The notes beneath the pieces were generated by a model. The model saw nothing but the letters and a program-made list of their open reading frames with translations. It was not told the DNA's origin and did not search any database. Positions 46,438 to 58,500 of a stretch of DNA of 64,000 nt are shown here, piece by piece. The position numbers were made by a program, and so were the translations under genes. The stretch is from Theristus sp. LFF4_11 (taxonomy: Eukaryota > Nematoda > Chromadorea > Monhysterida > Xyalidae): positions 58,564-122,563 of the forward strand of contig JASANC010003355.1 of the NCBI GenBank assembly GCA_030248135.1, in the 5' to 3' direction. Numbering within the stretch: the first letter of the stretch is position 1; each line of letters starts with the position of its first letter.

Positions 46438-46510
46438 AGTTCGAGATCTGAAATCAACGAACACAATCTGAAAGCAAAATCAGCCGAATGTGAGTGAGTG
46501 AGTGCCACCT

Positions 46511-49500
46511 CTAACCGGCCAAGTGCATCCGCTGCCCTCGCATCAACGCACCATTCACAGTGGCGTCGCCGCGTGCGACCCGTGCCGGCGTCACCTCGCA
46601 GTTTGCCGTGTCGTTTGCGTCCATGTTGCGCTCAAACACGGACGAAGTCGGGCGACCGACGGTGCTGTTCAGTTCAAGCGCACTCAAATCATTGGTGCAA
46701 GCGAGCGGTGGCTCGTCAGCGCACGACTGCGGGCGCACTCGATTCGTGATGACGTCATCGTCGCCAACTGGCGGACAGCTGGCGGCGGTGGTCACTGGCC
46801 TGCCATGATATTGGCGGTCGTTTGAGATTGAACACATGTTCGATTCAATTTTTAATCGCGAACGATGAGACTGATACGTTGTGGCAGTCCTCATGCACTC
46901 AAAGATTTGTTAAGTTTTGTTAAGTTAAGAAAAATACCGAAAAAATTAAGTTTAATGTTCAAGTTTTGTATTCAAGTGTTTCAGGAGGGGCACATCACTG
47001 ATGAGGCCACCCCTCTTCTGCATATGATGTTGGCCGGGCCGAAATGCAGAGAACCACCGTACAAATTGGTGGATTTGAATTTGAATTTGCGAACGATGAG
47101 ACCGATTGGTTGTGGCAGTGCTCATGCACTCAAAAAGACTTGCATTGTTTGGAACTCAAATAGACCCTTAATCCAATCCAAAAAAACACCCCTTACCGTT
47201 CACAATCACCATTCACATCCGCTGCAGCCGGCGTCGCATTCACGTAATTGTTCCGCTGGCCAAGCGCACTCTTCTGCGCGGCATTCACGACACTTTGATT
47301 CTGATAATATGGCGTGTTCTCATTATTGCCGTGCGGCGGTTTCCGCTCCGACGGGCTTCGCGTGCGCTTCTCAATGTGCACCAGCAGCGTCGCCAGCTCG
47401 TATTCCTCGCTGAACGTGTTGCCCAACTGGACGCTTCGGAGGCCTGCAGATGATGTGCAAAAGGAAAGATGGAAAATGGTGTTTCAGAGCAGCGAAAACC
47501 TGTTTGACCACCAGTGCTGAGCGTTCACCAGCGCTCGAGCCAGCAGTCGCGCGATTTGGAGGTGGTTAAAATGAACATTTGTGTTGCTAACGTGTCGATT
47601 GTCTGGTTCAGTACTGTGTTGTTAAAAAATCCAAAGGCTTGATCGTTTGCTCAAAACTATGCCTTTCATAACTACCAATCACGTCACAACTCAAAATTAA
47701 GCGCATGGAAGAGCAGTAAACGTTTGTTACCAACCGGTGCGCACGCAGTCGAGCGGCAAGGTCGCCTGTCCAATGAACGGATCCGAGTGAAAATCACCAT
47801 CCTCCACGTAGAATCTGAGCATCGCCATTTCTGGATAAGACACGTTGAATTCGGTCGTCTCACACCAGACCGGATGCAAGCCATCGCTCGCTGAAATACG
47901 TACATGGTACAATTGAAAAATATCAAATAATCTTCACATCTTACGACTCTATCCTGAAAAATGGCTTCATTATGCTGGTTTAACCGATCCAATAACAGTG
48001 CCGAAAACTGCGGCCAACAAAAAAGCGAAACCCTTAAGCACCGGTGTCGTGCGATGGCACGCCGGTGGTGTACCACGGGGACTGCGGCCGTCAAAAGTGG
48101 GCCACGTCCGGCAAGAAACATTCGCGAAATGCAGTTTGTGTGTGTGTGTGTAATTTATTATTGCAGTTTATTATTGTGTGTAATTTATTAATGCGAAATG
48201 CAGTTCGTTGCTTTCGGTGCACTCTGATTTCAGGCACTGCATGCAGTGTTGTGCTACAGCAGCAGCACGCGTGCCACAGCAGCAGCACGTGTGCCACAGC
48301 AGCAGCACGCGTGCCACAGCAGCAGCACGTGTGCCACCGCAGCAGCACGCGTGCCACAGCAGCAGCACGTGTGCCACAGCAGCAGCACGTGTGCCACAGC
48401 AGCAGCACGCGTGCCACAGCAGCAGCACGCGTACAACAGCAGCAGCACGTGTGCCACAGCAGCAGCACGTGTGCCACATCAGCAGCACGCATGCCACAGC
48501 AGCAGCACGTGTGCCACAGCAGCAGCACGCGTACAACAGCAGCAGCACGTGTGCCACAGCAGCAGCACGTGTGCCACAGCAGCAGCACGCGTGCCACCAC
48601 AGCAGCACGCGTGCCACAGCAGCAGCACGCGTGCCACAACAGCAGCACGTGTGCCACAGCAGCAGCACGCGTGCCACCACAGCAGCACGCGTGCCACAGC
48701 AGCAGCACGTGCCTGCATGCACTGGCACTCACTGATTGCCCTGGTGCGATAGTCGCCGCAGTCGCACGGCAGACCGATCAGTTCGAGCTGCACCACCGGA
48801 CTGACGATGTCACGTGAGCGGCCGCCGCTCGCCTGCGAGTCGCGCATCAGGTGGCGACCGGCGATCACCTGGAAAACTCACTTGAATCACCTTCGGTTTT
48901 TTGGTCAAAAAACCGGCGTGAAAACCGAGTTGTAAAATTGGGTAAAACAAGGTGCAAAAACAGCTTCTCTTTAGAACAACTGGCGTTTCAAATCTGTTTC
49001 AATTCAAAACGTCTATCTGGCATTTCAAATCTGATCCTTCAATTTTTAGGCCATACGATCACAGCCAATCAGCAGGTCCAGTTCAAATGCAACTCAGACA
49101 GTTTCAACTGCATTTTCTACCTCAATGGTGACCGTAATCGGCTTGTTGCCAACGACCCTGTCCGGCCTTTCCGGATCGTAATTCGGGTCTTTCGTGTACT
49201 CCGGTTTCAGCACGTAGCCACATCGGCCGTTCGTGATGAATCGACCCTGATTCAGTTGCATCGCTCGATCTGAGATGAAACTTGAAAACAATTTCTTTCA
49301 CATTGCGGCTGATGTGAACAAGTAACAGTTGACGGTCGCTGTGACGTTTGCAATGCTTGCTTGGACAATCAATCCAGAATATCAGCACCACTCAAAGGCG
49401 TTTGCCGAAGAACGAATGATCAGCATTTTTCTTGAATTCGTAACTTCCAGAAATTCGACCGAAAATACCAGAGCCCCGCTTTGTATTGGTGGTACACGGA

Positions 49501-52500
49501 CGACTGATGTTGTTGATGCCGCAGAGAAGTGCTACATCATCCGTGTAGCGCTCCAAATGAATGATCGTCCCATGAGTCGTTGCAATGCTTATTCGAATAC
49601 GTTTATTAAACGCCTCTGTCAAAGTCAAACCATCCAAACCAAAACTAAAAAAAAACCAATTAATGAATGATCGTCCCAAGAGTCGTTGCAATGCTTATTC
49701 GAATACGTTTTTTAAACCGCATGTGTCAAAGTCAACCCATCCAACCAAAACTCAAAAAACCCCAATTACACACCAGCAGTCTGATAGTTCAACGCGACCA
49801 TCTGACAGCCGGCATTCCACATTGGAGTCGGGTCGTAATTGGTGGAGCTGACGCGCTGCGCCTTCGGGTACACACGCGACAGCTGCGTGCGATTGAACGC
49901 TATCAGACCCTTTTCGACCAGTTTCGGAAACTTGTGCTCCGCGAATGAGCACATCTCGTAGAAGTTGCCCGGGATTTCTGCAGTGGGGGGAATTGGCAAT
50001 TAGTTTTTTCAGTGCGTGCGCGCACGGACACGACACTTAAAAAAATGGCTACGCGATTTCGAAATCGTGTCGTGTGCGCTGTCTTAATGCATTACGGACA
50101 CAATTACTTTGCGCATGGGATTCCGAGCGACGTCTGTGCGAACAATGGACAAAAAAAACGAAATGGTGTTTTCGCCTTGAGAGGAGAAATGGAAATGCGA
50201 ATGAGATCACAAATAAGTAATCGAGTTCAGAAGAATGGGCAGAGACGCCGTAATTGAGCAAAACAACAAAAAAAGCAGATTTTAACAAACTCGACGGATT
50301 AAATGGCACTGCTTGACAGTAGACGACAAGGTCGGACAGTTCACTAGCGATTCGAAGGTCCTTTTCTTTCGCCTTCAGCATGTTTGCCTGCGTCATTAAA
50401 GATGTATGTAGAGCACAGACCATAGCCGTGCGGCCCGATGTGCTGGGGAACGGGCGGTGAATGTGCCGCACGGTGCGGGGTCAACTCCGGCCCACGCATT
50501 TCCGGCCCACGCATTAGCGTCCCGACATTTCCGGCCCACCCATTACCGGCCCACCCATTACCGTCCCATCCATTACCGGCCCGACATTTCCGGCCCACTC
50601 ATTTCCGGCCCACTCATTTCCGGCCCGCCCATTACCGGCCCAGCCCAATAATCAGTTCTTCCTTCGCTGTATTTCGCTACGGACAACGAAAATAAACTGA
50701 AACTGCACTCTAAACTGTATTACCTGCTCACCGACATGCTTTTAACAAAAATATTTAAATTTTTCATTTCGGTTTTAGTTTTCATTTCGCTCCGATTTGT
50801 TCCTGACATTGGATAAAATGTCTCAGTTTGAATTGCGTCGATGAATCAGTTGTGTTTTTATTTATTGCTTTGTTCCGATTGATTTAGCACTTTCAATTTT
50901 AATGACAACAACACATGGGTCGACAAAAATAAGAGCTTTCGAACCTCGCTGACGCGCTGAGTTCGAATTTTGTATTGAACACAGAGCCAAATTCAATCAT
51001 TTTAATCCTTAAAATAAGCAAAAACTTTTATGAAAATTGCCCCTCTAACCAAATTTGGACATGTGGATCAGTGGATCGGATCCACAACCAGGTTGTGTTT
51101 CTTAATCCTAATCATTCCTGATCCTAAACCTAATCCTAAGCCAAGCCTTTTTGATAAGGTGAAAATGATCAATTTGGTTTTTGACTTTTTTCTTTCCTGT
51201 GTTATAGGGCAGGGGCAACGCTACAGCACATGCACATCTCTTAATAATGATGCATCACAAAAAAATCCGATTGAAAAAAGAATTAAAAAAATCGAACCCT
51301 AGTTCAATGTGTAACCGCCTGATCAATGTGATTTTCCTAATGAAATATAGCAGTGGGTGGGATTGTGTGTCAACTTTGCCACTAAAAAGGGGCCGCATCT
51401 TTGCCACTGGTATAACTGCTAATAATCGCGCCTGCATGTATGCAACTTTGCCACAAACAATGCACGTCCTAAGGTGCAGCCGCAACTTTGCCACTACAGG
51501 GTGTTGCTTTCACGTAATTCTGCTATTTCTGACAGCCGCATTAAAGAACACTGAAATAAACGGCTTTGTATTTGTTTTTTATTCGTTTTACTTGTGGTCA
51601 GATGTTGTCATACTTTGTTACTGCACAATTCACTTGTATTGGTATTGGCAACAGACTTCTGTAGGTGACCTAAGGCTTCGCAAGCCTTTTATCAAAGAAA
51701 AAACAACCGAAACATACAGGCTTTAAGTAGTTCTGAGATGAGCGCAGGTAGGAGTGGGACCTTCTTCCTATTTCTATTTGCCAATTTCTCACTTCATTTC
51801 TAACAAACAATTTATTTTAGTGCTATAAATTTCAACACCCTGTAGTGGCAAAGTTGCGATTATTAGCAGTTATACCAGTGGCAAAGATGCGGCCCCTTTC
51901 CAGTGGCAAAGTTGACCAAGTACCGTGGGTGGTAGTTGAAGTCACTGAAGCGAATTGTTGGGCTGGGCCGGTAATGGGTGGGCCGGAAATGAGTGGGCCG
52001 GAAATGCGTGGGACGCAAATGAACGGGGCCGGTAATGGGTGGGCCGGAAATGGGTGGGCCGGAAATGAGTGGGCCGGAAATGTTGGGCCGGAAATGCGTG
52101 GGCCGGAAATAACGGGACGCAAATGAACGCACGCCGCCGTCATCTGATGTCCACCACGTTCCACTCGCGACTACAATGGCATTCCCATTTGACAGCATGT
52201 CGCGACCACATACCGTCAAATGGGAGTGCCATAGCAAACAAACGCCAGCAAAGCAGCACGCAAGTTGGCCGTACGACTGACAGATGCGCTCAAATGTCGC
52301 CAACCAATCGGGGGCAGCTGGAACAGCAACGAGCGCCGTGTTACCTTGTCACTGAGCGCATTGATCCAGTCGTTCATGTCGGTCGCGTCATCAGCCGCGA
52401 GTATCATCAACGACGGCTGTCTATCGATCGATCGCCAGTGCGCGCCCGCCTGTCGCACGAGGAACGCGTTCGGGCGTACGGTGTAGCCGGGCAGCTCCGG

Positions 52501-55500
52501 TGGGTCGACGTCGGCGCGGATTTGCTCTGTGGCAACGTTCGGGGGTGAAAGTTGTAGCGTCTGTAGCGCAGGTGTAGGGCTTTCGTCCACCGTTTTGTAG
52601 GTGGAAAGTTCGAACCCCGCTGCGGACAAGACTATATGGAGAAACTAAAGTGACCAACAACATCTAATGGTCTACTCCCACCAGAGCCGAAGGTAAATTG
52701 TGCTCGGGGCAGTATTGCCCGTTTCTGCCGGAGTTTGGCACCATAGGGGTTCCGGAACCGGCGCGCGAACAAATAAATACATAAATAAATAAAAATAAAA
52801 GTGAACAACGTTGGGGTGAAAATGGACAACGCTGGGGTGAACCACATGGACAGTTGTTGTAGTGAGTTGATTCACTGGTGGCTGCGGCTGTTTGAACACT
52901 GAATTACCTCTAAAATAGACAATTAGCTAAAAACTTTGTGCTTTTGTTCGCCGATCGAGAATGCTGCAAAATGCGCGACAGAAAACGGTGAATTAGCGAT
53001 ACGCTAATTGGGTGCACCGCCACCGCCTTTGAACACAGCCAATCAGAACACACAGACTTGTACAAATGCCACCAATGGCCTCACCAACAATACAACCGGC
53101 CAACGATCGCGAGTAATCAAAGTCGGACTTTTCCGAATCGGTTGATTGTAGCTCGACGACTCGATCCGATGGGAACCAACCGGTGTAACCGGCGTGCTTG
53201 CCGCGCCTGGAGCAAATCTTTTGAACTTTCAAATTTTCCAAATATTAAAAATATTTTCCAAAATGTGCCATTTCAACCGCTGAATGAATGTCTATTTACG
53301 TCCTAACCGCCGATTGCTTGAACTGGAGATTTTTGAAAGTTCCTCCAATAGTTTCAGCCAATAATGTCATTGTTGCCGTCAACTCACATGGTGGTGTCAG
53401 TTTTCTGGAACACAGTGATCACAGCGTTCGCCGGAAACGACAGCTCGCTCTGGTCCCGTGCGTAGTGCGGACTGATGGCACGCACGGAGACTTCCTGTGT
53501 GAAAAGATTAAAAGTGGCGTTCACTGAAACGTACTGAAATTCGAATCTGGCACGCTGATTGGCTGTGCAAGCAGCACAACAAACCAACAAGCGACTCAAT
53601 CATACAAATGTGCCCGATTTACCGATAAATTCTTGTCAAAAAAAAACTGCTCTCATCTCGACATTTTGTTTTTACTCTAGCGAATTTTGTGTGTGTTCTG
53701 ATTCGTCACAACCCCAACAATTCACACGTTCTGCGATAACAAAAACTCCATGCACGCACGACAAAACCAGTGAACTCGTAAACTGTGTCTCTCTCCAAAA
53801 ACGCACAACCATCAGTGTACCGGCTGAGTGCTGAGTGGATAGCACTTGGGACTTCCAATCGGAAGGCCCGGGTTCGACTCCGCTCGTGACCACTCGGCTG
53901 CCCCGGGTTGCGTGGGGCTTAATGGATCGGCAGCATAAACGTCGGCTTTCTTGATTCACAAGATTGCTGTTCCGGTGGTGAGGAACTTTAATGACATCGC
54001 GCCCATGCATACCAGCGCAGCTTGCACAACGCCTACTGCTATAGCAGAAAAACTGCTTCCAACGTCGCAGCCCATGTGGTGGACAATAAAAAACTGCGAC
54101 ACTGCCTTTCCCCAAGGGCGTTGGGTAAGGATAAAAAGGGGGCAACAAACAACAACAACAACAACAACACAACCATCAGTGTCAACCGCGACGAATCCAC
54201 CTGACTCTGCGCACAACGACGCAGCGTCCGCACCGCCGACCGAGCCCGCTCGAAATCGGCCAAATTGCGTGCACCCACCCTTGGCGATGACCACCAACAA
54301 CAACGAATTCACCTGATTCTCATTGGTGTTCAGCTCCATGTAGCACCCCTCGGCCGCGTACGCCTGCCTGCCGGCCTGCGCGTACTCGAGTACCGTAGCG
54401 GCATTGACCGGATACTTCAGGCAAACACCGTGCCAGAACTCGTGCGTCCGATAATGCTCGACGATCTGATTCAACGTCTCGAAGTGCGTCTGATGCACGA
54501 CCAACATGCGACCGTCGCTCTTCAGACGCATGTGCTTGATCTCGCCGTCTACTCTGGAAACGCAAAACGTTGAAAGTGATTTTGTACTGCTTTCTTGCTT
54601 GCTTTCATTGATGCATTCACCAATTTTGATCATTTATCTGTATTTCTCCAGTTTTTTTTTGTTGTGACATCGTTTTTGTTTTGTTTGCATAATGCAAGTT
54701 TCGTGATTGTGTTGATGTGAACTGGCCGTGAGGCTTACAAATAAAACTTGACTTGACTTTACTACTGATCGTGTGTAATTATAGTTTGTTGTTTGACCTA
54801 ATATTCGGTGTTGTGTTGGGTGTTGATTTTATACTGTTCGTTTTGTCCGTTTTGTCGTTTTGTACTGTACGTGTCATTTTAGTTTGTTGTTTGACCTAAT
54901 ATTCTGCGTTGTGTTTGGGTGTTGATTTTATTCAGATGTTGATTCTATCTACCGTTGAACCTACGGAATTTGTGCCTTCTGGCACTCGAATCTCGCATGC
55001 CGGTTGGCTGCATCGAGCTACGAGCGGTGAGCCGAGCAACCAATCAGCTGATTGTTTAGAATTTATAATCCGACTACAACGAGAATACACATCTAAATCG
55101 ACCAATTTGCATGGTGGTTCTCTGCATTTCCAAATCATACGCAACAGCGGGTGCGGCCTCATCAGTGATGTGCCCCACTCGACGCACTTCAGTCATGAAC
55201 GCTTGAGTAAAACACAACAACTCAAGTTTACTTGCACGAGCTGCGATCCAGATGTGACAAATCCGCGCATCCGCCCATTATTGAGCGTGCACAGCTCCAA
55301 TCAGCTGGCCGTGAACAAAAGCGCGCGACCATTCAAAAACACAGTCAGTCAGTTTTTATTCTGCAGTGCACGGCATAATACCAGAGAAGTGTAAGACACC
55401 ATGAGTAGGCAAGCCAAAACCATGTAAACACGACGTCACCAGCAGCGAAAACGAACCGCCACGAGAGCACGAACACGCTGGCGTCCGAGCCGCTTTTGCG

Positions 55501-58500
55501 GAACAGAAACGCGCCGTCCTCCGGGTACGCGTTCAGCAGATCCTCCGCTTGTTTCTTGTCGATTCGATCGGCGTACCACGGTTGGCCGACGTGCGGCGTC
55601 GGCTGCGGACACGGCGTCGTAAGGCGGAGACGGAATTTTTCCGTCTAAAAAAATAAAACGGGAAACCATTGATTTTAGGGCAAACCATTTATTGTTTTGG
55701 TCGATTTTATTTTCGCTGACTAAGCCCATTGCCTGAAGCGTTCATGACTTAAGTGGTTCAAGAGCGGGCACATCACTGATAGAGGCCACCCCTCTTCTGC
55801 ATATGTTGGCCAGGCCGAAATGCAGAGAACCACCATACAAATTGGTTGATTTAGGGGTCGATCTTTCCGTCTGAAAAAAGGGAAAATGGTTTTAGGGGAC
55901 ATCATTTCAGTTCAGCTAAACTATTTTGAGCTGAATGCAGAAAATGTTGAGGCACACCCAATGAAATGATCCGGGAACACTATAGTCATGAACATGACTG
56001 ATAATCTCGTGTATCATTCAAAGGTCTGCCATGGCGGGGCAAAGTGAAACTATTTCCGCGATACAAAAGTTGTGCGACGATATCCATTTCAATAAACTCT
56101 GTGTGCGTGTGAGGTACCGGTACGTTAACCACTCCATTATGAACAACAAACCAAAATACAAGAAAAATCTGAGTTAAACGACCGTGCAGCTGATAACAAG
56201 TTTGAATGACGCAAAAGTGCTTCCGATTGGTCATGGGTTTTGTTTCGACAACGTTCTGCTGTCCGAAATGAGCAAACGGAACTAACCGTCAGCGGGTGCC
56301 TTTCGTAGTAGCAGATCAATTCATACACGGTGTCCTTTTTCACTCGTTCGTTGAAGTAAAATTTCGGCTCTCCATTCTCAAAACTCGAACGAATCCGACA
56401 GTTGTGCACTTGCCCATTGAATCTGCGAAACGATTGCAAAATATTATCAATTTTTTGGGTTAATATTATCAATTTTTGGGTTTTGTGACTCAATATTCGT
56501 TTGCAGACGTCAAAAGAGCACAAGTTTCAATCTTTATGTGGCAATTCTAAATAGTGCATGTGACTCGGCCCTATTTAGGGGACTCGGATCACTTTACCAA
56601 TTTTGAATTTCCGCGTAATGCAAGCAACTGTTTACCTATGCGCGCATCGAGTCTCGGGTCTCGGAACCAAAACAAAAGACGGTAGTAATGGAAGTCTGCA
56701 TTCGAAAATGGCAAAACTCAATCAGCGAGCAACACTAAAAATTGCAGCCGAGCCTTTCCGAACGTATCGGACCAAAATGGCGCGATGCACTCGAAAACCA
56801 CAGTAACCTGGAGTTCTGGACTTTCAACTTCGTTGATTATTTTATTTATTTTCCCAGTGTTTCCTCCTTCAGCTAGCGTCCATTTCAAAAAAAAACCGCA
56901 AAAAAACCGCGACACTCACAACAACGACACGGTCAACTGTCCACGGAACACCTCCGAGCCTCTGACCAAGAACAGTCCGTCGCCCAGTTCAGCGTGACTC
57001 TTCAGTCGTCGATTGACCTCGTCTCGTTTCACGTCGCCATGGAACCACTCCTCCGTGATGTGCATGTCCTCCGGACGCACGTCCAGTCGACTCGACACGG
57101 AGGACGAATCGCCCTGCGCGAATCAATGAAACAATGGCAATATGATAGAATTGCGTTTTGAAGACAGCCCACGCAGAATGAAATGGTTTTTGAAAACTCT
57201 CCAGGCAGCCAAGTGGTATGCAAACTCGGTTTGACAGCTCAATACAAAAGCACTATGATCAAATCGTCTTCGCATCCGATCACAGTCAATGAAACACCAA
57301 AGAAGCACACCACAACATTTCAGATTACCAACCGCTGAGCAACGAGCACTTTTTCGCTGAAACATCATATTGTGACTGTTATACACAACAGTTTGCAATG
57401 CTTCATGCGGTTCCAACAAAAAAATTACCAATGAAATATATTTTGCAAATTGCAATATTTTACGTTAAAACATGTGCATGGCCAACCTTCTCTCAAACAT
57501 CGGAAAAAATACGCACGCACACTGGTGCGTGAGACCGGGTCAGGCACAAAACAAAACTGTGCGTGTCGTGTGGATGAGCGAGAAAACAGCGACGAGAATT
57601 GCAACCGAACGCACGTCATTGTCGAATGCGGACGCATCGGCGTCGCCGGTGTCGTGCATGCGCGTGATCGAGCAGACGTCCTCCGACGACCAACAGAGAC
57701 GATCGGGCAACAACACGAACCAACGTTGCACCCAGCGTTGCAGCTGACGAACACATTTGGAGACAGCAAGTATTGGTCCCAGATTCCATTGGATCACCAT
57801 TGACACTAAATGAATCAACAGTCGAAAACTATCACGAACTCACATGAACGTCGAACATCCAGAGAATGCCACGCTGCAGTTGGTCGGGGTCGCCGAAGAA
57901 GTCCTGGTCTTGCACTGGAAAAAACACGCCACGCTTTCAAAAAACAACAATAACACTTGACTGTGCACAATATCGGCGCGCTTATCACGATTACGACGAG
58001 CTACGCAATAGTAACTAAACTACACGAACTACAGTCAAACTGTAAATCATGGGGAATCAGCTGATTGGTCGGCGATCACGTGGTGCAAGCGTTCTGTGCA
58101 TGAATTGCTGTGGCGACGCAGAGTTTGGTTGCATCATGATCGCCAACCAATCAACTGATTCCCTATTATTTTTTTGGAGTTCGTCTGTGCAACGTACTCA
58201 ATCCAAACAAAAGCTACAAGGTTCTCTTCAGCAACACAAAGCAGCGTACGATCGTCGTTGCTCGCATTCGCAGAGGGCTGCGGCGAGAGCACTCCGGCGG
58301 GCGTCTGCGGCACGTCGGCCGATGGGAGCTTCTTGTGCTTCAGGATGATCTTGCCGCGTAGCGTCTTCGGCGACGGCAACGTCTGCTCGTCACGATTGGC
58401 GGCCGTTGTTAGCAGGACGTCGCCTATAATACCACTGTATGTAGAATAGAAATATTGCACGCACAATACGGTATGGCCGAATAAATATTGGGTTTTTGAA

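Larger units (their letters stand above)
44256..46510. other. Spacer between APEH and PLC gamma
   Basis: 2.25 kb, strongly AT-rich from 44.5 to 45.8 kb. Lysine and asparagine-rich open frames there (44546-44872 and 45510-45830 on +) are what such base composition produces by chance. A small candidate gene is noted at 45770-46160 on -. A family-H hairpin is at 46361-46437. Confidence 0.5.

Noticed and set aside
48246..48752. Long open frames encoding Ala/Val/Gln or Cys/Leu repeats in the minisatellite
   Set aside because: They arise because the 20-base unit has no stop in any phase. The array lies inside a PLC gamma intron.
53823..53895. tRNA gene
   Set aside because: A and B boxes are present, but the acceptor and T stems do not pair cleanly and a SINE body with CAA tail follows.
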